Assembly (NCBI GenBank): GCA_020859875.1
Contig: JAJBVJ010000027.1
Span: forward strand, 1 to 5,823
DNA: 5,823 bases
Direction of reading: 5' to 3'
Source of the DNA: Rikenellaceae bacterium
Lineage (GTDB): Bacteria > Bacteroidota > Bacteroidia > Bacteroidales > Rikenellaceae
Position numbers and translations under genes: made by a program. The notes under the pieces are model-generated. The model made no database searches. It saw nothing but the letters and a program-made list of their open reading frames with translations, and was not told where the DNA came from. Shown here piece after piece: positions 1 through 5,487 of this stretch (within the stretch, counting starts at the first letter, position 1; each line of letters begins with the position of its first letter).

Positions 1-177
1 GAGTAAAACTCGGCAGCCTTCGCTCCGCTGCGTCGGTTGTATCAAGACAAAAAGTACCGGGGAAACAACCTTGCATTCGTATAGGCGAGCCGGTAGAGAA
101 TGAGAAATATTAGGCCGGGGGCCGCAGGCACAAAACCGGAATCGGGTTGCCGGCAGGGATGGGTCTGGGGCAATAAA
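1..177. other. Non-coding stretch, possibly part of a dispersed intergenic repeat
   Basis: No convincing gene is seen on either strand; the best left-edge frame is about 33 codons and stops at a TGA near 112. The segment ATCAAGACAAAAAGTACC (41-58) and the preceding CGGCAGCCTTCGCTCCGCTG (11-30) resemble motifs I associate from memory with recurrent intergenic sequences in Bacteroidota genomes. Short inverted pieces (GCAGC/GCTGC at 13-31, GAGT/ACTC at 1-11) are present but weak. No promoter facing right could be supported. Confidence 0.3.
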
Positions 178-217
178 AGCGGCAGCCGTAATTATTCTGC
201 AGTGCCGCTACGGCACT
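178..217 (-). terminator. Candidate terminator with two alternative hairpins after the last gene
   Basis: On the minus strand, right at the TAG stop, AGTGCCG and CGGCACT form a perfect 7-bp stem with a 3-base loop (201-217), not followed by a T-run. Overlapping it, AGCGGCA (209 to 203) can pair with TGCCGCT (184 to 178) around an 18-base loop, and that stem is followed directly by CTTTTATTG, as in a weak intrinsic terminator. The two stems share bases and exclude each other. The position at the end of the gene block supports a terminator; the short T-run makes it uncertain. Confidence 0.45.
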
Positions 218-623
218 ATTTAGAAAAAGTAACGAAACCACCCGCAAGATAGAGCCCTCCTATTCCGAGGGCGGCCAATGCGAACAATACCTGGAAAAGA
301 TCGTAGTTTCCGTCCGGATAGGGGAAGACAAGCCCGGCCACTCCGCGAAGCACATACAACGCTCCAATGGCATAAATTCCGGTTTTAAGCAGCGGCAGCC
401 TGAGATCGATACTACCGGCGGCCGTAAGGGCATAGATCCCGAAGACTGCAAAAACCACTGCGACGATGACTGTCAGCGTGGCGGGAAGTCCGCTCCAGAC
501 CTCCCCGGCCCGGGCCATCTGTGGGGCTACTCCCGTAAGCCGGAACGCATTTTCCAACGAAAATAGTGCAGCAAAATGGGCCGCCGATATAAGCAGGTTG
601 ATATATCCCGCGAGTTTTAACAT
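216..623 (-). CDS. Small membrane protein with four predicted helices, function unknown
   Basis: I do not recognise this 135-residue protein. It is hydrophobic, with likely membrane helices at about 4-22, 48-69, 77-100 and 110-130. Between helices 1 and 2 there is a loop of about 25 residues (LENAFRLTGVAPQMARAG), a short DLR loop lies before helix 3, and a PYPDGNYD turn precedes helix 4. No catalytic motif or cysteine is visible. The ATG at 623 is 11 bases past the GtrA-family stop, so it is very likely the last gene of the same transcript; no Shine-Dalgarno is apparent. Translation ends at TAG, and a hairpin starts over the stop codon. It could be an accessory to the glycosylation system or simply a downstream passenger. 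The composition looks like that of its neighbours, and codon structure supports it being real. Confidence 0.75.
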   Translation of the reverse strand: MLKLAGYINLLISAAHFAALFSLENAFRLTGVAPQMARAGEVWSGLPATLTVIVAVVFAVFGIYALTAAGSIDLRLPLLKTGIYAIGALYVLRGVAGLVFPYPDGNYDLFQVLFALAALGIGGLYLAGGFVTFSK

Positions 624-634
624 ACCGATATGTT

Positions 635-1051
635 TTAGAACAACACGATTTTTTTTGCGGCAAAATTCCAGGCCGTCACCAAGGCCGCCGTCAATATCTT
701 CGCAATCAGTAGGTTAATACCCATCAGCCCTGCAAAGACCCAGATAAATACAGATGTAAGCCCCAAGCCTACCACTCCTATGGCCGCAAAGATTATAAAC
801 TCCATCCTGCGGTCGTCCATCTTTCGCCGGTCGAAGACCCAATATATACTCAGCAGGCAAGTTATCGTAAGACCCGTGCAAAAACCCAGGGCAGCCGAGA
901 TCAGGTAATGGAGCCCGGTGAAGTCCGTCAGCACTTTCAAAACAAGAAAATCGACTACGAATGCCAATCCCCCGGCGATAAGGTACCTGACGGTTTGGAC
1001 AGCGACTGCCGGCGATCTTTCCGCCACCGGATTTTTGATCCGCGATGTCAT
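635..1051 (-). CDS. GtrA-family four-helix membrane protein (putative lipid-linked sugar flippase component)
   Basis: This 138-residue protein matches the GtrA family in length and layout: VRYLIAGGLAFVVDFLVLKVL (21-41), helix 2 at about 48-69 ending in the conserved IYWVF (69-73), a short basic cytoplasmic loop DRRKMDDRR, helix 3 at about 84-108, helix 4 at about 111-130, and a C-terminal WNFAAKKIVLF. GtrA proteins are proposed to move polyprenyl-phosphate sugars across the membrane or to assist the partner glycosyltransferase. The ATG at 1051 was chosen because AAAGGGGA lies about 6 bases upstream and the GT-C stop codon is only one base away. A longer frame reaching 1096 would lie inside the GT-C gene. 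Its neighbours, a DPM1-like enzyme and a GT-C enzyme, complete a gtr-like trio. The exact substrate is unknown. Confidence 0.88.
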   Translation of the reverse strand: MTSRIKNPVAERSPAVAVQTVRYLIAGGLAFVVDFLVLKVLTDFTGLHYLISAALGFCTGLTITCLLSIYWVFDRRKMDDRRMEFIIFAAIGVVGLGLTSVFIWVFAGLMGINLLIAKILTAALVTAWNFAAKKIVLF

Positions 1052-1052
1052 A

Positions 1053-2711
1053 TTATTCCCCTTTGCCCGCAAAAAGGTTAGCCGCTTTTCCCGCATCGAA
1101 TCCCAACAGGAATGTGTCGGGATTTTCCAGGTGCCAGATTTCCGTGAAAAGATCGGGGTAGGCCCTTATTGCGGGATAAAGGTACAAAGGGGTCGAACTA
1201 TATCCCAGTTGTTCCACGACAACATACGAGGCCCGACTTTCTACCAGCCCGGCGATAAGTTCGAGCGGATCGGTCGTATATTTATAGTTCACGGCGATGA
1301 GCCGGGGGGCGTAATAATTGAACAGGTCGGGCTTGCGGGCCACCACGACGGTTCCCGGCGGGGCCTGCCTGTCGAGTTCGACGGCTATTCTAAAATAGTT
1401 GGCATAGTGGGGAGGATAGGGATATTTGGCCATCTCTGCCTGGGTTTGAAGCGGTTTTAACGATGGCAGTATCATTACAAGGAAAAGCACCGGGAGCCAT
1501 GAGGGCAGAGTTTTACCGGCGGCATATTTGGCGGCGACAAGCTCGATGAGAAAGTATAAACCCGTATAAAAGCAGAGGAATAAAAGGGGCCCGATCGGAG
1601 TTACATACCTCGACCCGTTACCGCCGTGCCACAGCATAAAAAGTCCTATATTGAAAACGATGTAGGCTACGATCGCCCAACGCATGCGGCCCATTTTCCA
1701 TGCACCGAAAAAGACGACTGCCAGTACGGCTAATCCGCAGATAACGGAAAAGGTACCCGACGGGGTGCCCTGTGATAAGTCTACAAAGGGAAAAAGGATT
1801 TCACGGAATCCCTTTATAACCGTTTCGTCGAAATTTTTTATCATCTTTTCGACCATCTCCCCGACGCTCGAAATATTACCCTGTTCCGGCCGCCACGGAT
1901 TGACGGTCATAATGGTGCCGAAATACCGTGACTCTATACCGTGGGATGCATTTCTGAGCGACCAGGGTAATAGCAGTGCGAAAGTCCCGGCAAGGTAAAC
2001 GGCCGCCTGTTTCCATTCTTTGCGGAAAAGGAAAAATACCAGGGCGGCACCGATTGCCGACATGGCCACCGAGCGGGTGTAATATGCCGCGGCCAGGGAG
2101 CCGACCGCAACCCAGAACCACCCGTCTTTTAGAAAACAGTAGCGGCGGGGGCCAGTCCCGCCGGATCGCACTGTTTTAGACGTTTCTCCGTGGGGCATGG
2201 AACCCACCGGGGTTCCATGCCCTGCATATGCAGGGCGGCTATATCGGTAAAGCGCATAGAACCCCGCCGTCACAAGGAACATATAGAACATCTCCGACAT
2301 TGCGATCGTTGCAAATTCCATTGTTTGGGGAGAAAATACCGCAAGGACGACGGCCGGGAAGGCCAAAAGCGGCTTTCGGGTCAATCCCCCGGCCATGGCG
2401 AACCACATCATAAGGGAAGCCAGAAGAAAACCCCCGTTAAGAAGTTTGAAAAATGGAAGGGAATCGATCCCGGCCCGCATAAAAATGGAGAGCAGGAATG
2501 AATATCCCGGAGGGAAATGGCTGGCGGGATGGTACTCTCCGTCCGTGCCGAGGGCCGAATAACCGTGCCCCTCGGAGAGGTTGCGGGCCAGTGTGAGATA
2601 GACGGCATTGTCGCCGCTGATATGAAGCTTGGGATCGAACTGTGTGGAATAGACGATCGAAAAAAGAGGTATCACGATTCCCGGAAGGATATATTTCAGC
2701 TTCCTTTCCAT
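1053..2711 (-). CDS. Polytopic GT-C-type membrane glycosyltransferase (ArnT/PMT-like) carrying an in-frame palindromic insert
   Basis: This protein of about 552 residues has roughly ten or more membrane helices (for example near 7-23, 93-108, 114-128, 135-156, 198-210, 215-229, 236-250, 321-336, 345-360, 372-393, 403-417) and a soluble C-terminal domain (about 425-552). The first periplasmic loop has SGDNAVYLTLARNL with D34, the position of the catalytic acidic residue in GT-C enzymes, and HFPPGYSFLLS (65-75) is common in ArnT/GT39-like proteins. It probably transfers a sugar from a polyprenyl-phosphate carrier to an acceptor on the periplasmic side; donor and acceptor are unknown. Residues about 159-196, a polar loop between helices, come from a 114-bp palindromic element. 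I chose ATG 2711 (MERKLKY), which follows a weak GCAGG and overlaps the upstream gene by 16 bases. ATG 2735 (MENNEKQ) would add 8 residues. The longer upstream frame is only a shadow. Confidence 0.85.
   Translation of the reverse strand: MERKLKYILPGIVIPLFSIVYSTQFDPKLHISGDNAVYLTLARNLSEGHGYSALGTDGEYHPASHFPPGYSFLLSIFMRAGIDSLPFFKLLNGGFLLASLMMWFAMAGGLTRKPLLAFPAVVLAVFSPQTMEFATIAMSEMFYMFLVTAGFYALYRYSRPAYAGHGTPVGSMPHGETSKTVRSGGTGPRRYCFLKDGWFWVAVGSLAAAYYTRSVAMSAIGAALVFFLFRKEWKQAAVYLAGTFALLLPWSLRNASHGIESRYFGTIMTVNPWRPEQGNISSVGEMVEKMIKNFDETVIKGFREILFPFVDLSQGTPSGTFSVICGLAVLAVVFFGAWKMGRMRWAIVAYIVFNIGLFMLWHGGNGSRYVTPIGPLLFLCFYTGLYFLIELVAAKYAAGKTLPSWLPVLFLVMILPSLKPLQTQAEMAKYPYPPHYANYFRIAVELDRQAPPGTVVVARKPDLFNYYAPRLIAVNYKYTTDPLELIAGLVESRASYVVVEQLGYSSTPLYLYPAIRAYPDLFTEIWHLENPDTFLLGFDAGKAANLFAGKGE
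2123..2236 (-). repeat. Composite palindromic element inserted in frame in the GT-C gene
   Basis: Three palindromic parts lie end to end. Part A (2123-2182) pairs CGTCT plus AAAACAGT (with a TTTAG bulge) to ACTGTTTTAGACG, a 13-bp stem, and encloses an inner stem CGGCGGG/CCCGCCG (2143-2149, 2157-2163). Part B is a perfect 13-bp stem, GGGCATGGAACCC/GGGTTCCATGCCC (2193-2205, 2210-2222), with loop ACCG. Part C is a perfect 18-bp palindrome, GCCCTGCATATGCAGGGC (2219-2236), sharing four bases with part B, so B and C cannot both form fully. The span is 114 bp, exactly 38 codons, and is translated as a Gly-, Pro-, Arg- and Thr-rich segment between two membrane helices. No terminal transposase or target duplication is visible. 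Structure this dense is not expected by chance in a coding gene. That it is a mobile repeat, similar in behaviour to Rickettsia palindromic elements, is inference. Confidence 0.75.
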
Positions 2712-3442
2712 AACCTGCTTTTCATTATTTTCCATTTCGACAGCCGGTAAACGAAGGAAGTGGAGCTCACGCCGAAGGCATAGACGGTGCTGCGGCGCAG
2801 GTCTATCGAAGAGGCGTCGTCGAAATATTTTGTCGGACAGGTGATCTCGCATATCTCGAACCCGTGCCAGAAGATCTGGGCCAGAATCTGGTTGTCGAAA
2901 ACAAAGTCGTCCGAGCAGGCATGGTAGTCGACCGCCCGGAGAACATCGGCTGAAAAGGCGCGAAAGCCAGTATGGTATTCGCTGAGCTTCTGGCCGAGCA
3001 TAATATTCTGAAATAGGGTCAGGCCCCGGTTGGCGACATATTTTACACACGGCATACCGCCTTTACGGGCTCCTTTGCCCAAGATGCGCGAGCCGAGCAT
3101 CACGGGATAAAGCCCGTTGGCTATTACGCAGCACATGGGTTCGATCAGTTTGGGGGTATACTGGTAGTCGGGGTGGAGCATCACCACGATGTCCGCTCCC
3201 AGCTCGAGGGCTTTGTCGTAGCAGGTTTTCTGGTTGCCGCCGTAACCGCGGTTGCGCTCATGTATCAGGATATGGCCGATCCCCAGACGGCGTGCCGCCT
3301 CGACGGTTCCGTCCCGGCTGCAGTCGTCCGTGAGGATCACATCGTCGACGATCCCGAACGGGATCTCCGAATAGGTCTTTTCGAGGGTCTGCTCGGCATT
3401 GTATGCCGGCATCACTACGATTATCTTCTGGCCATTTATCAT
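2696..3442 (-). CDS. Family 2 glycosyltransferase, DPM1/GtrB-like (polyprenyl-phosphate sugar synthase type)
   Basis: This 248-residue GT-A fold glycosyltransferase probably moves a sugar from a nucleotide donor to polyprenyl phosphate on the cytoplasmic face of the membrane. VVMPAYNAE (9-17) opens the nucleotide-binding fold, DDCSRDGT (39-46) is the first acidic motif, RNRGYGGNQKT (63-73) is typical of DPM1-like enzymes, and HPDYQYTP (90-97) holds the metal-binding acidic position. YHTGFRAFS (156-164) and SDDFVFDNQ (177-185) are further marks. The protein ends near the GT domain and lacks the two C-terminal membrane helices of phage GtrB, so it resembles single-domain DPM1; the basic tail (235-246) may touch the membrane. 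It is followed, with a short overlap, by a GT-C enzyme and then a GtrA protein, which fits a lipid-linked sugar role. The sugar is unknown. The start is ATG at 3442, 68 bases after argB. Confidence 0.92.
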   Translation of the reverse strand: MINGQKIIVVMPAYNAEQTLEKTYSEIPFGIVDDVILTDDCSRDGTVEAARRLGIGHILIHERNRGYGGNQKTCYDKALELGADIVVMLHPDYQYTPKLIEPMCCVIANGLYPVMLGSRILGKGARKGGMPCVKYVANRGLTLFQNIMLGQKLSEYHTGFRAFSADVLRAVDYHACSDDFVFDNQILAQIFWHGFEICEITCPTKYFDDASSIDLRRSTVYAFGVSSTSFVYRLSKWKIMKSRLWKGS

Positions 3443-3464
3443 TTGCGGGTCATAGATTGTACCG

Positions 3465-3493
3465 TGCCGGATCCGATATGCAGCCGGACGGCA
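3465..3493 (-). other. Hairpin in the spacer between argB and the glycosyltransferase
   Basis: TGCCG and TCCG, separated by a 2-base bulge, pair with CGGACGGCA across a 9-base loop, giving about nine base pairs in the 68-base spacer. No T-run follows in the minus-strand direction, so it is not a clear intrinsic terminator. It could be an attenuating or RNA-processing stem, or chance pairing in GC-rich DNA. Confidence 0.35.
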
Positions 3494-3497
3494 GACC

Positions 3498-3505
3498 CAA
3501 AAATA
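3498..3505 (-). promoter_or_regulatory. Possible Bacteroidota -7 element (TATTTTTG) upstream of the glycosylation genes
   Basis: The coding strand shows TATTTTTG, a full match to the Bacteroidota -7 consensus TAnnTTTG, beginning 6 bases after the argB stop codon and 55 bases before the glycosyltransferase ATG. No TTTG-type -33 element is evident at the expected distance upstream, which lies within the argB 3' end. It may give the glycosylation block its own transcript. One 8-base match is weak evidence. Confidence 0.3.
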
Positions 3506-3510
3506 CGAAA

Positions 3511-4281
3511 TTATTTCCGAATGCGGGTTCCGCCGTTCGTACCCGATGCTATGCGATCGGCGGAACAGACCGTAACCTGCGAGACTCCGTCGCCCAGGGC
3601 CCGGAAGGCGTTGTCGAGCTTGGGGATCATGCCCGAACTTACGATCCCCTCCGCCCTGAGGCGATGATACGAGCGGGTATCTATTTCAGGGATGACGGAA
3701 CTCTCGTCCTTGGTATCGGAAAGCACCCCGTCTTTTTCGAAACAATATACCAGTTCGACGGAGGCTTTCGGGGCCATCGCCACCGCGATCGTCCGGGCCA
3801 CCGTATCGGCATTGGTATTGAGGAGGGCACCCCGGCCGTCGGTAGTGATCGGCGCTATGACGGGAGTGTATCCGCCCCGCAGGAGCATTTCGAGCAGGCC
3901 CGTATCCACCGCAACGGGATCGCCCACATAGCCGTAATCCACCGGGTCGGGCGGGCGGCGGTCTGAACGGATAAGGGCACCGTCCGCACCTGTTAGCCCG
4001 ACGGCCCGGCACCCGGCAGCATTGAGTTTATTGACAATATCCTTGTTGATAAGTCCGGCATATACCATCGTGACGACCTCGAGGGTACGGGCATCGGTCA
4101 CCCGCCGCCCGTCGACCATAACCGGTTCGATGCCAAGGGATTTGGAAATGGCACTCGCTATCTTTCCCCCGCCGTGGATGAGGATCTTTTCCCCGTCGAG
4201 GCGGGCGAACCCCGAAAGGAAATCACCCAGTTTATCGGGGTTATCGACGACATTCCCCCCTATTTTAACGACTTTCAACAT
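3511..4281 (-). CDS. argB: N-acyl-glutamate kinase (acetylglutamate or succinylglutamate kinase)
   Basis: This 256-residue amino acid kinase phosphorylates the gamma-carboxylate of N-acyl-glutamate, the second and often controlling step of arginine synthesis. The N-terminal KIGG (K6, G8, G9) and HGGG (36-39) form the phosphate-binding loops. GRRVTD (58-63) carries the substrate-binding arginine. LLNTNADT (153-160) is the family's NxNAD motif. GMIPK ends in K221, the counterpart of E. coli K217. The catalytic aspartate of E. coli (D162, in SDVSGIL) aligns with E182 in CFEKDGVL, which I believe is usual in Bacteroidota homologues. There is no N-terminal extension of the kind found in arginine-feedback-sensitive hexameric forms. 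The start is the ATG at 4281, directly after a triple 11-bp repeat, and no Shine-Dalgarno is seen. Whether the substrate is acetyl- or succinyl-glutamate cannot be read from the sequence. Confidence 0.95.
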   Translation of the reverse strand: MLKVVKIGGNVVDNPDKLGDFLSGFARLDGEKILIHGGGKIASAISKSLGIEPVMVDGRRVTDARTLEVVTMVYAGLINKDIVNKLNAAGCRAVGLTGADGALIRSDRRPPDPVDYGYVGDPVAVDTGLLEMLLRGGYTPVIAPITTDGRGALLNTNADTVARTIAVAMAPKASVELVYCFEKDGVLSDTKDESSVIPEIDTRSYHRLRAEGIVSSGMIPKLDNAFRALGDGVSQVTVCSADRIASGTNGGTRIRK

Positions 4282-4283
4282 TA

Positions 4284-4316
4284 TATCGGCATTTTATCGA
4301 CATCTTATCGACAGCG
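4284..4316 (-). repeat. Three contiguous 11-bp direct repeats in the argD-argB spacer
   Basis: On the coding strand the spacer reads as three back-to-back 11-bp units: CGCTGTCGATA, AGATGTCGATA and AAATGCCGATA. They share the core TGYCGATA and the last unit ends two bases before the argB ATG. The 11-bp period is close to one turn of B-DNA. The unit nearest argB contains ATG CCG ATA TAA (4292 to 4281), a three-codon reading frame whose stop overlaps the argB start as TAATG. The middle unit has another out-of-frame ATG at 4303. The repeat structure is directly visible. A role as a repressor or RNA-binding site, or in translational coupling, is inference; replication slippage is the simple alternative. 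Confidence 0.7.
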
Positions 4317-4319
4317 TGA

Positions 4320-5471
4320 TTACATCCCCGTAACCGTGGGGTCGGAGGCCAGCTTTTTAAGGACTTCGACGATCCGGTCGGCTTCCCACCGGCCGATATT
4401 GAGCGCGGGAAGCAGGCGGATGGTGTTCTTTCCGGAAGAGCCCACGAACACCCTCTCACGGTATACCAGCCTTTTTTTCATTTCGGCGGTGTCGAACGGG
4501 AACTCGATGCCAATCATAAGGCCCCGTCCGCGGAGTTCGCCCACATTGGGCACTTCCTTCAACCTTTCCATAAGGTATTTTCCGACTGCCGCGGCGTTGT
4601 CGACCAAACTGTCTTTCAGCATCACTTCCGCTACGGCGATCGCGGCGGCACAGGCCAGGTGGGTTCCCCCGAAGGTCGTGCCCAGCATTCCGTATTTCGG
4701 CTCTATATGGGGCGCGATGGCGATGGCTCCGACAGGGAAGCCGTTGCCTATCCCCTTTGCCATCGTGTAAATGTCGGCATCTGCTTCCGCCCAGTCGTGG
4801 GAATAATACCTGCCCGTCCTGCCGCATCCGCACTGCACGGAATCGGCCACATAGAGGGCGCCCGAACTGTCGCAATGCCGCCTGATGGCGCGAAGGAAAC
4901 TTTCGCCGGCTACCCTGATCCCTGCTACGCCCTGTATACCTTCTACGATTACGGCGGCCGTCTGGTCTCCATACTGCGCAAAATAGGCGGCAAGGGCCTG
5001 CTCGTCGTTGAACGGAAGGAAGGTTACATTGTCGGTCCGGTTCACGGGGGCGACGATCGCGGGGTTGTCCGTGGCGGCGACCGCGAGGGACGTACGGCCG
5101 TGGAAGGCACCCTCGAAAGCCACGATCTTCTTTCTTCCGGTATGGAACGAAGCCAGTTTGAGGGCATTCTCGTTCGCCTCGGCACCCGAAGAGACGAGAA
5201 ACAACCGGTAATCCCCCTTCCCCGACAATTTTCCGAGCAACTGCGCAAGCTCCTGCTGTTTGTCGATTCGGACGGAATTGGAATAGAATCCGATGTCGGA
5301 GAGCTGCTTTGTGAGGGTTTCTACATAATGCGGATCGGTATGGCCTATGGAGATTACCGCGTGGCCACCGTACATATCGAGGTACTGGTTGCCATCCGAA
5401 TCCCATACCTTCGATCCCTCCCCTTTTACGATGCTTACATCGTAGCGGGGGTATACATCAAACATCTTCAT
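4320..5471 (-). CDS. argD: Acetylornithine/succinylornithine aminotransferase
   Basis: This 383-residue class III, fold type I PLP-dependent aminotransferase converts N-acyl-glutamate semialdehyde to N-acyl-ornithine with glutamate as amino donor. Its length is normal for ArgD. Visible motifs are the phosphate-binding SGAEANE (95-101), FHGRT (123-127), EGIQG (177-181), the PLP-nitrogen aspartate D210, the Schiff-base lysine K239 in TMAKGIGNGFP, TTFGG (265-269), RGRGLMIGIEF (314-324) and an IRLLPAL segment (351-357) carrying the substrate-carboxylate arginine. One oddity is DSVQ at 210-213 where most class III enzymes have DEVQ or DEIQ. The start is ATG at 5471; a second ATG two codons later is possible, and no Shine-Dalgarno is visible. 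It sits between argC and argB. The pathway context favours ArgD over ornithine or GABA aminotransferase. Confidence 0.95.
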   Translation of the reverse strand: MKMFDVYPRYDVSIVKGEGSKVWDSDGNQYLDMYGGHAVISIGHTDPHYVETLTKQLSDIGFYSNSVRIDKQQELAQLLGKLSGKGDYRLFLVSSGAEANENALKLASFHTGRKKIVAFEGAFHGRTSLAVAATDNPAIVAPVNRTDNVTFLPFNDEQALAAYFAQYGDQTAAVIVEGIQGVAGIRVAGESFLRAIRRHCDSSGALYVADSVQCGCGRTGRYYSHDWAEADADIYTMAKGIGNGFPVGAIAIAPHIEPKYGMLGTTFGGTHLACAAAIAVAEVMLKDSLVDNAAAVGKYLMERLKEVPNVGELRGRGLMIGIEFPFDTAEMKKRLVYRERVFVGSSGKNTIRLLPALNIGRWEADRIVEVLKKLASDPTVTGM

Positions 5472-5487
5472 ATCGAACGTCGTTATA

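Noticed and set aside
629..638. TGTTTTAGAA, similar to part of the palindromic element's stem
   Set aside because: The match is only about ten AT-rich bases without the flanking arms, so it is not a second copy.
649..656. Run of eight A residues (coding strand) near the end of the GtrA-family gene, as a possible phase-variation switch
   Set aside because: A slip here would change only the last few residues, and the run encodes an ordinary KK pair; there is no sign of on/off control.
1052..1096. Upstream extension of the GtrA-family frame
   Set aside because: It would overlap the end of the GT-C gene, while ATG 1051 has a good Shine-Dalgarno and a 1-base gap.
2190..2501. Plus-strand frame starting in the palindromic element
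   Set aside because: It is antisense to a well-supported membrane protein and has no recognisable features; its start in the palindrome is a result of the symmetry.
2736..3050. Upstream extension of the GT-C reading frame
   Set aside because: The extra 105 residues overlap the family 2 glycosyltransferase and look like out-of-frame translation; the hydrophobic N-terminus starts at MENNEKQ or MERKLKY.
4456..5406. Second minus-strand frame of 316 codons within argD
   Set aside because: Arginine- and proline-rich shadow in another frame of a gene with all its PLP-enzyme motifs intact.
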